A stretch of DNA of 64,000 nucleotides, taken from NCBI GenBank assembly GCA_905250075.1, contig CAJNOP010000345.1, forward strand, positions 108,050-172,049. The letters run 5' to 3'. The position numbers and the translations under genes are program-made. This stretch comes from Rotaria sp. Silwood1 (taxonomy: Eukaryota > Rotifera > Eurotatoria > Philodinida > Philodinidae). Positions 36,751-49,348 of the stretch are shown piece by piece. Position 1 is the first letter of the stretch, and each line of letters opens with the position of its first letter. The notes beneath the pieces were generated by a model. That model worked only from the letters and a program-made list of their open reading frames with translations. It did not search any database and had not been told where the DNA came from.

Positions 36751-39017
36751 GGCTTCTACATAAACCATTTTACACCGTAAAATTTGTGTTGATATATTAT
36801 GAGAACAAACATAAAATTTTGCAAATCTTGATATAAAGGAAAACACATGTAATCAAAAATTACGAATAAATGAGTGAAAAAGTTCCACATTTTTCTCTGA
36901 AGATTCTAATGAAATATTTTACAATGGGTATGATCTGATTTCTCTTATTCAACTCTATTGCATTGAAGCAGTTCACCTCAATCGATATTTAGAAAGCACA
37001 ATTTATTCATTTTTGTCCGAAAAAACAACGCAGGATTATGAATATTATATAGACTGATCAGTCGAGGCTAAAAATTCAAACTTTGACCGTATCAGCAGCT
37101 CTGTATGCTAGCGTTCTGAGTGACGGAAAAGTTTATTTGAAATATATACTTACTCAAATTTCATAAAATAAGCTCCAGTAAAAAAGAACATGTTTCTGGA
37201 GATACTCTCTGTATCTTGGCCTTTGTAATTACATGAAAGGAGGTAAAAAGAGTGTAGGTGTGTGCTTAGCTTAAGAAAACATCCAAATTCACGCCTATAT
37301 TCTGCTCACACCGCATCCTATATTCCACACCCTATACCTCAGAACAGATTTCTTCGAAATTATTTCCGAACTTTTACTCCACAATATTTCTCTGAACTGT
37401 TTTTGTTTTCTAAAGTTTCGAAATACATCTTATAAGATGAAGAATTTTATAGTAAATCTCACGGGATATTTGAAGAATTATCAAAATAGCTATTAGACGA
37501 AGTCTCAAAGTTTGTCTTTTTTTGGTCGTTAGAGCAGGATAAGTGAATAGCTCTCAGTGTTTCGAATATTTTTCTAACAACAAGAAGCTATATAAAATTT
37601 TTGAAAACCTGTAGTTTTATACAGCAAAATATTCTGTATAGTATGAAATGAGAACAAAGTCTATTAACTATGTATGCGCTGTTATAAAAAATAATTCAAT
37701 AAAAGAAATGTTATTCTTTATAATTAGTTCACCGGTTAGATGAATATGATACTTTATGAGAAATGATTCTTGGGCATAATTTCTATACCACTCACCAGAT
37801 GTCTCGTGTAAAGCTAATTAACAAAAATTTCAGAGTAAACAATGTCATGATCATGCTAATGAACTTTTCAAAAATTCTCAATGTTCTCGTACAGTAAATT
37901 CTGCAATCTGTCCATTGAGGGCAACAACCAATAAATAACATTTCTTAGATGGGTTATTCATACTGACCTGTTACCATCCTTCTTGCATATATATTCTTGA
38001 TGTTTTCTTCTTCTTTTAACTCTTTCATATGCATATTATACATGCATCTATAGGATAAACTTATATAATAGATGAGATCTAGATTAGAACATTACGACTG
38101 CTTGAAGAAATTTATTTTTGTAGAGTAATACCAATACACTCAGTACTGACGTATTTTATGATCATTACAAACAATCACACATTCCTTAAAAGTAGAAAAC
38201 AAAAAATGTCTTATATTCAAAGCCATGTACGGTGAAAAATGAGCATACCTGCGGATGGCATTTTCTGATGTCAATGTAGTAATTCTCGTTATGTGCCAAT
38301 ATTAATACTTTTTAGTTGAATATTTACTTTCTTTCCAAATATTTATTGATCCTAATGTTCTGTTTACGCAGTATTATGAACAAAAGTATTGCTCGCGATA
38401 TATCTTGCTTCTGCATGAAAGAATTAAATTTCTGTCTGATTGTGTTTCCATGAAGAAGGAAATGAAGCGTATACTTACTTGTGATACACACGATAGAACT
38501 TTGAAAGAATTTTTTCCTCAGGATACAAGTTTTGTATTTTTTCGTTTTCGATAATTAGCTAAGGTATAACATGAAGAGCGCTAGGACATTCAAAGACAGT
38601 TTAGGATTGAGAGCAAGCAAATAGAAATTGTTATACTTATTCAACAGCTTATTTGCTTACGATTCATTATCGAGAATGATCAAAACATCAAGTGCATTTT
38701 GATCAATAAATTAAGATATTCAAAATTTTCAAAACGTGAATCCAGGATTCCACCACATATGACCCATCAAAAACTCGAAACTAATGTAGGATTTGTTTAT
38801 GGTGTGGATGACGATGTGATGTGGTTCTGAATCTGAGCATTGCTGCCAGTTTTACTGTAAGCATGGGTGGATGAATTGAGCATCAGCGTGCTAATCTTCT
38901 CTTAACTCTGGCACCACCCACTGAAATCCATACTCAAAACTCTATAATAGAAATGGGTCTTTTATCATTATCGATTCTTGACAACGCGAGCTGGCTCCGT
39001 CTATAATAAATCATCGG
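36751..39017. other. Spacer between the duplicates, no gene seen
   Basis: AT-rich, with a telomere-like C-rich tract around 37250-37335 (gtgtaggtgtgtg … cacaccgcatcctatattccacaccc). A GC-richer island at 38805-38930 contains gaagattagca on the minus strand, a short resemblance to U6 snRNA that I do not regard as a gene. Confidence 0.4.
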
Positions 39018-40060
39018 AAACGAATCGGTGGAATTCTTTAGTTTTATTAATTGCTTTATTTATATTCAAATGTACTCAATTAAAAAGTTGCATATTTGTC
39101 TTTTTTTAATTTCTTTTTCAAAGTTTTACATAAGTAACATCATTTCAAATAAAATTATAATTGACTTTTTTTGGTTATATTCTTCTTGAATGGACACATG
39201 TTCATATAAACTCTCTATGATTATTGGAGGGAACAGATAAAATAAAGTATCATGGGATATCTTTTAATGTCGAGCAATAAATCCATAGTATCATGAAGAA
39301 TCAAAGAAATTAATCTAAAGCATGTACTTGCTTTATGATAGCAGAGTATGTTCGCGATATACGATGATAATTCGTGCATAGATAAACATATTTTTTATTT
39401 ATTTATATGTCAATGTCCTTTTTTACACAATTTATGAAGTAGCTCCATTTGTTTTTTCGTCGACGGTGTCGATAATTACGATTTCTTCTATTGGTCGTGC
39501 CATAGTTCAACTGCTGCGAAAATTGCAAAAATTGCTGCATAATGAATGTTCAATAGTGTAATTTCGAGGATGCTTTTGTAGTATAGATCGAAGATACAGT
39601 GAACGATTAAAGAATGTTATATTGGATATCACTTGATAAGATTGTTTTCGAATTGAAGACGAATAAAAAGTAGTATGACTTTGATATATCTTTTATATGT
39701 GGCCATGTTGTGTACAGAAAGAAAAAAACCCAATGATAACCATGTTAGATTTCAATAGTCATAAAAAGGTAGTGACGTTAATGAAGTATTGCTGATTTAA
39801 TCTCCACGTGAGTATATACAAAAGAAGTGACACATAGTTTTCTCCGAAATTTATGAACATGATTTTACTTGCATGTAAGTAATCGGAATAAAACAATGTT
39901 ACGCGTTAAACTTGAAATTTTGTCACAATTAAGCGTTAACAATCAGTTTAACATTTTTTATTCATTCTTTTTTGTGGTGTCATGCTTTATCTAAATGTTG
40001 TATGACACATAGAGTCAATATATGTATATCAAATGCACTTGGCATAAGTGTGGGTGTCGA
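39018..40060. repeat. Diverged direct duplication, copy 2
   Basis: Partner of 35535-36750. The similarity stops exactly where a telomere-like hairpin begins at about 40050. Confidence 0.6.
39432..39503 (-). CDS. 23-residue ORF shared by both duplicates (copy 2)
   Basis: Same length and termini as the ORF at 36178-36249. The preserved PIE-x-I and DT positions and the preserved stop suggest it may be under selection. Acceptor-like ttttcgcag precedes the ATG on the minus strand. No known domain. Confidence 0.35.
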   Translation of the reverse strand: MARPIEEIVIIDTVDEKTNGATS

Positions 40061-40097
40061 TAAACTTCAGATCCATGCTCTACATCCACACCACTCT
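40050..40097. repeat. Telomere-like hairpin at the edge of copy 2
   Basis: gtgtgggtgtcg … ctacatccacaccac; member of the hairpin family, located at the break in the duplication. Confidence 0.55.
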
Positions 40098-40664
40098 CTG
40101 AATTTTTTTATATATTTTTGGGTGGATGTTTAGTAGAACCGAACGAAGGAAAGTAGTTTTAAATAAATGTTTACTTCTATGAAGTGTAAATTTTTTCGTG
40201 GGTATACTATTTTCATATAAAACAATTGCAGTATAGCTGCAACTTAAATTTGGATTGTTTGTTTTCCTAGTAGCTGTATGGTTCACCTTGATTAATTTTG
40301 CTCAATTTTTGTGCCGAAGTGATAGCTTCGACAAAAGTGTTGCCTAAGTATTATGTGGACAGGATACATTCTTCTATTTACTCCTTTCTTGTAAACACTC
40401 TGTTTGCGCACAATATACAGTCAACGACAAAAATTTAATCGACTTTTCAAATTTTCTTTCGCATAATTATGAGGTGCAGACTTGACGTAAATGATGACAT
40501 AGATTGTATGAGAGGTAGGCTAGATAATGTGTCTCAATTAATTTATTGACAAACACACGAAGTAAAGAAAAAATAAAAGATTGATAATGTTTTGTTTAAT
40601 TTTGTATTTTTTATTTTCAGAAATGAGTAAAACCAAATTGGCAGACAATAAATAGAATATTTAA
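40098..40664. other. Intergenic DNA
   Basis: Nothing recognised. Confidence 0.3.
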
Positions 40665-41070
40665 TTATTTATCATCATCAAAGAGACGAAAAAGGATTTC
40701 TATATAAATATCTGTAATTGATAGGAAAACAACCGTATTCCTATCAAATTGTGTTGTTTGTCTAATGCGAAAAGTAGAATGTATAGAGAAGAGAATTTTT
40801 TCTTCCGTCTGGTATGCACTAACATCGTGACTGCTGGTGATAGAATTAGTTGACGTCGAAGGATTGATAGTTATTTGAAAGAGAATGCCTACCAACTTAA
40901 GATTGTATTTATTACTCTCGGCAAAGGCAAGTGATACTGCTCGATCGGGACTTGTCAAGAAAAAGTTATTAAACGATAATAAGCCATTTTGTGTTTTCAT
41001 TAGTGAGTCAAAATCTATTTGAGGCAAATCTTGTCTACGATATACATTTAATGAGTTCGAATGAAAATGT
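40665..41070 (-). pseudogene. ADP-ribosyltransferase-like remnant with altered catalytic motifs
   Basis: The frame matches the C-terminal half of the arginine-specific mono-ADP-ribosyltransferase-like proteins that are abundant in rotifers. Landmarks are NVYRRQDLPQ (usual YRGQ), GLLSFNNFFLTSPDRAVSLA (usual SFNSFLSTS), ILFQI, and TEEKILFSIHSTFRI (usual E-x-E-ILFS). The family transfers ADP-ribose from NAD+ and uses an R-S-E signature. Here the Arg region is kept, the first Ser of STS is Leu, and the catalytic Glu just before ILF is Lys. The upstream frame (41070-41560) is broken by stops, and no complete N-terminal half was found. I call it a probable pseudogene. A short intact frame begins at the Met at 41027, so expression as a catalytically dead fragment cannot be excluded. 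Confidence 0.7.
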
Positions 41071-42368
41071 TCACCTTATTGTTCGAAACAAAGTGTGACG
41101 ATATATTGATACAAATCTCAGGAAGAAGCCCATTTTAGAAATGAGATTAAATTATACTATCAAATTGGTTAATGAGGGAGATATTATTTTTCCGTATTAT
41201 CGACGTTTTCTAATACGACATTGCCATTGATGAACAGTTGGCGACAGCACGTAAAAAACTCATTAAAATGTTCTTGTTGAAAATCAATGCTAAATAAAAT
41301 TTCCTTAAGAATTTGTGCTTAGATGAAGAGCTGATCAAGTTGATCCAGATGTATATTCGGATTGCTATCAGTTGTCTTGATGAAGTTGATAGACATTGAG
41401 TTTTAGGCGCAAATTTTGGCATCCTATTTTTAAGTGCTTCAAAAATAGACATGATACTTTTGAAAACACCTTTCATCTTGGGCCATTGCTGTGTTCATTC
41501 TTCATGTTTACCTATATCCTCACAAAAAAATATAAACGCAACTTACTTGAAGAATAGAAGCAATAAATTGTTTGGCTAAATGCTTTGGAATAATCACAAA
41601 AACCTTTTCCTCTCCGATATCGCTGATAAAATCTATGATTTCGTCAAGCATAAGAAACGAAAATTTTGAACAATATCAATTTTTTTCCATTGCTCTATAT
41701 TGTGTATTGAATGCGAAAAATAGTTTCAAGAGTATATTTTATGTTTCGTGTATTTATATTTTATCGCCAACACAAGAAGAGAGACAAATAATCTTTCTTG
41801 ATTAAGATCAATACTTTAACATATTATCATCATAATCTATTGTGTTTTACTACATATTTTAACTTTCTCGTATATATGGAATGTGAAATAAACGTCGATT
41901 GTTATGCAATATTTTTGTTATTGAAGTCATTGTCTATGTTTTAGTCACTCTCGCAGGCTATCGCTCTGCAATAGAATATATTATTTCATTGTATGTATGA
42001 TATAATCGCTTTTGAAATTCAATTTTAGGCACAATTGGAAAAAATATGACCTATAAAACATACATTATGCGAGTGAAGTTTAATTCGCTTTTTGTGTGAT
42101 AAACATTTTCTTTATTTTTCTTAATGTGATGTCTTCTTCCATTTTGCTGTAAACGACGGCGATGAAGCGAGTGTTTCAGTGTGAAGAATTGACTGAAAGA
42201 CAAAAAACCCATTCGATGACTATAATCGTAATGCACATACATCTATGTCGTACTTTTTTAAAGGAATTTATCTATTCTGTTGGGCAATGACGACAGCGGT
42301 TACAAGCAAACAATGAACATATATAGTTATATTTTTAGCGTTGTGAACAAGACATAGTCAAAATAAAT
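41071..42368. other. Intergenic DNA, possibly with decayed upstream ART sequence
   Basis: The minus strand at 41210-41480 may hold the decayed first half of the ADP-ribosyltransferase gene but I cannot show it. No other gene seen. Confidence 0.3.
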
Positions 42369-43100
42369 ATGAATCGATCTGATGTTCATCTTTTGGACTT
42401 ATCCGATGAGATATTACTCATTATTTTGAAGAAACTCAACAATATTGATGTTCTTTATTCGTTATGGAACACTAATAATGAACGACTTAGCATTCTGGTC
42501 CAAGAAAAAATCTTTAGTAACATACTTAATTTTGTGTTTATTGCTAATATTTCTTCAATTGATCGCTTCAAACTGGATCGCTTTTGCATCAATATATTGC
42601 CCGAAATTCATAACAATGTGGAATATTTTATTCTTAAATCAGTTTTAATGGAACGTATTCTTCTTGCTACCGACTATCCAAATCTAAACAAACTCAAACT
42701 TTTTAATTTCAAAAAAAGAATTCATTTCGCATTATTTTACAAGTAAGTACAATAACAAAAGAAGAATGATATAAAATGGAACTGACTGAAAAAACATTTC
42801 ATTTTCTTTATTTAGACGAATCACCTCTTCGATATATCTTTCAACAAAAATTATATTGTAAATGTGTATGCACATATCTCGAATTTCTGTAAAAATTTAG
42901 AGTAGTTGAGTAGTGCTGAAACATTCAATATGTCATATCCAAGCGTGAAACTCTCTGATTTACCATCAACTACATTTTCCTCTTTAACTCTTACTCAATT
43001 ATGTATCGATGTGTGCGCTTTAGACGATTGTCTTTATTTACTTGATGGTCGACTCAAACGATTGACTACACTTATTGTTCAGATACATTACATAGATGAC

Positions 43101-46100
43101 CAGAGGTGCAGAATCTGCCGTAAAATTAAAAAATTTCCCCGCACGCATAATAACTCTCCAAAAATTTCCCCACTATGAAAATAGAAGAAATTATCTTTTC
43201 CCAACCAAATCTTTAACTAAATATGTAAAAAAACAATAAAACAGAAATAATGCTAGCACGAACTAGAAAGAAGGTTTTTTAAAAAAAAAATGATTTTTAT
43301 TAATCGTCAATTAATTCTAGTAGTCTTGGTACTTGTTCACTTCGGAAACGATTCAACACGATTGAATCAGGAGATAATAATCTCCATGGTTGATATTGTT
43401 CACTTTTCCTATAAAATAACCAAGTTTTGTCCTTTTTGTTTATAAAATAATCATCTATTGATTGTTCAATAAATTTATCAGCTAAATGCAACGGTGGAGC
43501 ATTCCAATGAAGAAATACTTCATCATCCAAAGATTTGTGTTGTAATGAACGGTTATTGTGAATATGACCTTTTAATATCGATGCTGCTGATTCACAAATA
43601 GCTTCACTTCTAATTTTTAATATCATTAATGAATAAAAATGAAGAAAATCATTTATTCCTTCCGATAAATCTGTATTAGTGTAAAATGTTTTCATCACTT
43701 TGGATGTAAATATTTTCCCGTTAGTTGTCCAAACACTAAACATATCTTTATCTTGTATTTCATTTAAACAACGTTGTTTCCACTCTAAATATTGATCTTG
43801 AATAACAGGCGCATTTATCAGTTTCTTTGAATTTGATACAGTAAAATCAATTAATTTTTGCAATTAATTTTTACCATAATCAACAATTGTTTGTCTTATC
43901 CAATACTGCTTGCTGATATAAAAATGCAACATCTAAACAGTTTTTCATTAACACAAAAATTTCTGGAATATCTTCAAATCGTTTAGCAATTGATTCTGAT
44001 AGATGTTGGCATAACTCGATTAGCTTTTGTCGTATATGTTTAGTTGGATCTTCTAATTCATAATCACCACCTCTTCTAGTGATTGGAAGTTGCTGAAATT
44101 CGCATTTTAATAAATCATGATAATATTGTTTCATTAAAGTTATTGATTGTTTTTTTTGTACTTTTGTTTCGTCATACTCATCTTCATCAACATCAAAATC
44201 ATCAGTAGCTGTTGAATAAACTAATTTATCTAAATCAAATTCTAGAATAGATAAAATACTTGGCTATAGGTAATATTCACGATAAAATACAATAAATTAC
44301 TTTCTAAATTTTCAACATCTTGTGCTGATTTAAAATTCAAAGTTTCTAATAATTCTTCATATTTAGTTAATCGTTCTTGTAAATATTCAATTGAATAATC
44401 ATATTCCCATGGATATTTATTTATCTGTTGCACCGATAATGATGCTTCTACAAGTATACTATATATGTCATACAAACCAATAAGTGTACAAACAAAATCG
44501 AAGGATTTTATTTGTCTCGACTAAAAATAAAAGGTAGTTTTGGAAACAAAAATATTTCGATTTCATTTACCGCTATACTATCAACATCTTTATCACCTGG
44601 TTTTTGTTGAGCATCAAGTTTTTGTCTCGTTCTTGTACTAATATCACCATGACCTAATGCCATGTTTACATCATCTTTTTCTTGTAAAACGTATAAAGTT
44701 TTCCAGTTTCTCAATATTGTTTCATAAACATGTAACTGAGAACTGACGAAACGAGTTACGTGAAATTGTTTAGGTTGTAAAATATCTTCTTGTATCTCTT
44801 CTGCTGCTTGAATAAGAAATTCATACCGTTTACCATACGAATATTTTTTCATCACTTCAGCACAAGTTTTAATGATCATTTATAACCAATTAAATTTTTT
44901 TTGGTTTTGTGTATCACCAATTGCCAATTCCAATAAATGAGCAACATCCCATGAAATTGTTAACCAATTCTGTTGAATCCCCTATATTATTACATAAATG
45001 CTCATTTATGTTCATATGAATGTAGGCACCATCGACAACACCACCAGTTAATTTTTCCTGTAACATAGATTTAGTTAAACCAAAAGATTTTAATACATTA
45101 ACACAATTAGCAGCTAATTCTTCACCTGATAATTCGGTTTTACATAAAGATGATTTTAAATACATAGGTGTTAATTGTCCATCAATCATTACGACAAGCA
45201 TTGTTACTTGCAAAGTCCTTTTTAACAATGTTACTTTATCAAATATAATACCAATTGGTCGTTGTTGTCGTGTAATTGGATCGACTGATTTTAAATATTC
45301 CATAACTCTTTGTTTCATAGATGTAGCCATAGAATTTCGAAGTTCTTGAAAAAACCATCGACTATGTCTAGAAGTACAAAAATGCTGACCAAGTAATATA
45401 AATTTATTTACAATAAACTTTTTTATTACCTATAAGTTCCAATAGAAGCACCACATAGATCTAATAAATTCAATGTGTGCACAAATTTAAGATCACCTAA
45501 ACCATTTTGAATGCAAAATAACGCTGCCCTACCAATATTGAACCCAGCTTTTTTATTTTTTCTAATAAAATCATGTAATTCTTGTTTGACTTTTTCGTCT
45601 TCTTCAACACACCACATATGAAGTTTATTTTCATAATGTAATTTTAAATTTCTCTTCAAACTTCTGAATCGTTGGGATTGAATCTGATGTGGATTTTGTT
45701 CAACATACTCAAATACACCAAATACGGGTTTAATTGTACTTAACAGATGTTTTGGTGCTTGTTTTTTAAATTTAAAACAAGCTATACATGTGATGGTATC
45801 CAACTGACTATTTATTTCTAAATACTTTAGCATATATAGGTCATTAGAACATGTGATATTTTGAAACATTTGTTCTAAATCATCTGATTGCCAAGATGAT
45901 GATGATAATTGAACCTTTGTTTTTTCTAAACTTATTTGATCAATTGCATTTGTCATTTTTTTTAATTGTTTCATCACTAATGCTAATTGATCGGAAACTG
46001 AATTTGTTGTTGGACTTGTACAAATAGAAGTTGACGAAGGAGGTGATACATGAAAGTTACTTAATGAAGATAGCGACGGAGAGACAACAGTAGAACACTG

Positions 46101-46961
46101 CTCCTCTTGTTCTTGTATATCATCATTAATAACATCTGTTGTTGTTGCTGTTTCACGATTTATTTGCTTTTGAAAGAATTTCTCCATGTTGTTTTCAACA
46201 ATCTTTAATTTGAATGTTTTATCAGGATGGTGTTTTTTGCAATGATCTTTCGCCTTGTCTTTACGACCATTCCAATCACAATAAAAACATGTTACTTTTC
46301 CTTTACTTAGATACATTTTTTATGCGTTCAAATAGAAAAGATTCAATTCGATTTAAAAAATCAACAAAGAGTTATGAACGATAAGAAAAGCAAGCGACAA
46401 TTATGTTTTTCATTATTATTCTCGAGATAATGTTTCGTCTTTTATATATATCGTTTCTTTCTTCTTCTCTTTTTTCTTTTTTCTTCTTTGATCTGCTACG
46501 TAGTAGTGATATTTCCCGATGAATATATAAATGTGAGTTTGTTAGCGCATGGCGTGCGTATTATAAAGAAAAAAGAAAAAAAATGATTTTAACAGTAACC
46601 TTAGTTGGACAAATTTCTTTGATAACACTTACATTTGAAGAACACAACAAAGTAAAACAAGATATAATATATGAGATGTACACGTCGAAAGAATAATACG
46701 CTGGATTCGAATGTTAAAAGAATCAAAAGAAAATTAGTTATACTAATTGCTCTCTACTAAAGAACAAATTTTAGAATCTGTATTACAAGATCATACCATG
46801 ATTCGTACAAAAAAATTTCCTTAATTTTCCTCAGGAATTTTCCTGCAGCCAATAATTTCCTAAAATTTTTACTGCAGTCAATAATTTTTCAAAAATTTCC
46901 CCAAACACAAAAAATTTCCCCGCACGCGCGTGCGCGCACACATACAGATTCTGCACCTCTG
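43101..46961. mobile_element. hAT-superfamily DNA transposon, 3,861 bp
   Basis: Perfect 17-bp terminal inverted repeats CAGAGGTGCAGAATCTG (43101-43117 and 46945-46961) and an exact 8-bp target duplication TAGATGAC on both sides (43093-43100 and 46962-46969). The 8-bp duplication and CAG-type ends are diagnostic of hAT elements. Subterminal DNA at both ends carries AAATTTCCCCGCACGC-like strings in the same orientation (near 43132 and 46911), plausible transposase binding sites. It encodes a zinc-finger/hAT transposase on the minus strand. The insertion lies inside an F-box exon. Confidence 0.93.
43300..46316 (-). pseudogene. hAT transposase with N-terminal zinc finger, damaged
   Basis: Coding blocks on the minus strand: 45426-46316 (start Met, C2H2-like finger C10, C13, H25, H29/H30, then GRAALFCIQNGLGDLKF…), 44914-45330 (RPIGIIFDKVTLLKRTLQVT…, LKSFGLTKSMLQ, VDGAYIHMNINEHLC), 44508-44879 (MKKYSYGKRYEFLIQAAEEI…), 44242-44475, 43880-44134 and 43300-43863. 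The last block is hAT C-terminal dimerisation-like (SEAICESAASILK … SLDDEVFLHWN). Damage: near 44981-44985 the family match jumps frame (to IQQNWLTISWDVAHLLELAI), and a TAA at 44880-44882 ends that frame before KTCAEVMKKY. The boundary between the first two blocks also does not join cleanly. The element therefore probably cannot move on its own. Some gaps may be introns. Confidence 0.8.
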
Positions 46962-47291
46962 TAGATGACCCTCCAACAATCGTTGATAATATGGTAGGCT
47001 TTAATAAATAATGTTGACCATAAGATTAGTCTTCATTGAGAAGGAATTTTTTGTTACTTGAAATATGAATCTGATGGTGAGATAAGGTAATTAATAACGT
47101 GCGCGATTTAGTTTTCTGCTCTAATTACAAAGTATTTCTTTTTATTTTGTAGGATAATTTACCTAATCTGAAATGTTTCTCATTAAAATCTTATATGAAA
47201 ATTAAGTTATTTGATAATACAGTTCTACCTCTTCTTCGGCGTATGTCATATCTGGAAAAATTAACTTTATATCTTCTTATAAAGAATCGAA

Positions 47292-47364
47292 GAGTATGGG
47301 TGGGTGTGGTTGCAAGCGGTGTTCTCGGAAAAAAGAATACACGTCCACACACCCACTTATACTC
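47292..47364. repeat. Telomere-like hairpin truncating the F-box gene
   Basis: Left arm gagtatgggtgggtgtgg and right arm ccacacacccacttatactc are reverse complements around a ~35-bp loop. The F-box family match (…LLIKNR) ends exactly at the left arm, so the hairpin, or a larger insertion or rearrangement beginning with it, broke the gene. Confidence 0.7.
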
Positions 47365-49348
47365 AGATACTTTTATAATTAAATCGCCATGTTTTGAGGG
47401 TTTTTTTTTGAGTCATTGCACTTGTGATGCCCTCTCTCTGCTTAAAAAGTAAGAATTTAAAAGAAATGGCTATGTGGTGCCCTACATCCTGACATGCTTT
47501 TACAAAAAATTAAATATATTGTATGAGTGTCGAAAAAGGTATTTAGGATGTCAAATCAGCTATCTGTGACCCTTATTTGGTGAATATCTATGTCAAACGT
47601 TATGGTATTGGGCTGAAAATTTTACCATAGTCTCTTCACTACAGCCCCAACATATTCTGAAAATTTTATGCGATTTGATCATGCTCGAGCTGAGATCGGT
47701 TTTTGAGGTGGGGAGTGACCTTAAGCCTCTACCCTTGTATCTAAACCCTTATATCTGTACTCCAATGACCATACCCTCATACTTATAGTCTTACATCGCT
47801 ATCTTTACACCCATACCAATGCATTCCTGCGTGTATTCTAATGACTATATTTTATGACTATAATCTTAGAGCTGCATACCAATAGAGTAATCTAAAAGTT
47901 TCGGTGCTTGCTAGAAAAATTTCTTTTTATCTGTCATTGCAAATCTAAAAAGGCTCAAAATAGAACTTATAATATGTTGCAAATTGATGGATGGTGTGCT
48001 AAGTTTTCATAACTCTAGCCCTATCTTTAGGGAAGATACATGGCTCCCACTGTAGAGAATTTTTTTGATATGATCGAAAAATAAGAAAGTATTGGGATCT
48101 ACATGGGACCATGAAAAAAGTGTAGAAGAAGACAATAAAATCAAGAAATACTGTAAGAGTAATGTTGAATAAAACTATGCCAAAAGTTTTATTAGATGTC
48201 GATAGTATAGTTAATGAAAAGTATGCATTTCTAATTGGCTGTGTATAAAAGTATGACCCTTGCTCATCTTTTGTCATCCATTGTGATCAATCTTTTTAAC
48301 AGTTTCTGATCTGTCAATTCCACTTTCAACATTTTTTTCTTTTCTAATTAGAAAAAAATAAAATTGGAAATGAAAGAATGTTGTAATGGAAGAATTTACT
48401 AGATCTGAAAAACTCAGTTCGTAATGGTGTTGACACTAAATGAATTCAATACTGCAAAAGATCATTCAGCCAATAAAAAAGACTATAAGATAATGAAGAA
48501 ATAAATTATAGTATTGGTTGATATTGTATTGTCGATGCAAACTAATTATTCTAAATATTTCTGTATAAATAGAAAATTGTATTACACGGCGCACAAATAT
48601 CTTTATAGTTCGTGCTATATATCTTCCCAATAAATAGGGCTAGCGCTATGAAAATTTAGAGTTCTCTTTGTATAATTTCAACATATTATACGTCCTACTT
48701 TGAGGGTTTGAGTGTGAGTGTTCTTCTTCTTTCAGACACATCCACAACTAATCACACTCACACTCATCTACGCCCACACACCTAATCATCAAATTGGGAA
48801 TGCCGTTTATTGAAACTTAGGCTCTCACGAAGTACACAGTCAGCCTTTCCGAGAGTGCAAACTGGCTGTGAAAAGAAAAAAAACTTGAACAAAATACAGA
48901 ATATATTGGCATCTTGGTTAATTCAATAATTACCATGCAGGCTTCATCAATTGCTTAGTTCATTGCTTGATAAAAGTCCAACTTCGAATAAAGTACTAGG
49001 TTTTCGTAAACAAAATCAACAGCCAATATACTTCAATTGTAGATTTTTCTAATATTGTTCAATTAGATCCATTTTCAATCAAAGTTCATAGCTCTGAATT
49101 TTGATTTTCAATGTATGTTGTTGTTAGCATACATGACAATGTTGATTATGAGCAACAGAAAGCTTGATCTTTATGCTCGCACATACACTCACACCAATAT
49201 CCTCATTGCACTCATTTATTGGAATGTGGTAAAAATTTATAATCAATAACATCATAAGAGAAATAATACTTGAGAATTTTGATGTTTGACAAAACAAAAT
49301 CAGATAAATCGTATTAACTATTGAATCGAAGGAAAATCAATTTCAAAC
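47365..49348. other. Intergenic DNA with degenerate repeats
   Basis: No gene supported. Around 47715-47860 lies a pyrimidine-biased degenerate tandem (acccttatatct, cataccctcatactt, acacccataccaatg) that resembles the inverse of the 26.1-kb repeat. The minus frame at 47999-48277 has no domain. Telomere-like C-rich strings occur near 49175-49205. Confidence 0.4.
48701..48782. repeat. Telomere-like hairpin
   Basis: G-rich arm tgagggtttgagtgtgagtg faces a C-rich arm (48737-48782, cacatccacaac…cacactcacactc…cccacacacc). Confidence 0.6.

Larger units (their letters stand above)
42369..47290 (+). pseudogene. F-box protein gene, split by a hAT transposon
   Basis: F-box proteins recruit substrates to SCF ubiquitin ligases. 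Exon 1 (42369-42746, 125 codons, GTAAGT donor) carries the F-box at about residues 8-45 (LLDLSDEILLIILKKLNNID…). Exon 2 starts near 42817 with DESPLRYIFQQK, lacks a piece, has a TAG at 42903-42905 (NLE-stop-LSS), and continues with LSDLPSTTFSSLTLTQLCID. It is cut at 43100 by the transposon. After the transposon it resumes in the same frame (DD-PPTIVDNM, 46970-46992) with a GT donor. A last exon from 47151 (DNLPNLKCFSLKSYM … RMSYLEKLTLYLLIKNR) ends where a telomere-like hairpin begins. Removing the insert and one target copy restores the reading frame across the site. The internal stop and small deletion show that the gene is dead regardless of the insertion. Confidence 0.8.

Noticed and set aside
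38870-38935. Possible U6 or U6atac snRNA (gaagattagca on the minus strand)
   Set aside because: Only about a dozen bases match; the rest of the U6 core and a T-run terminator are absent.
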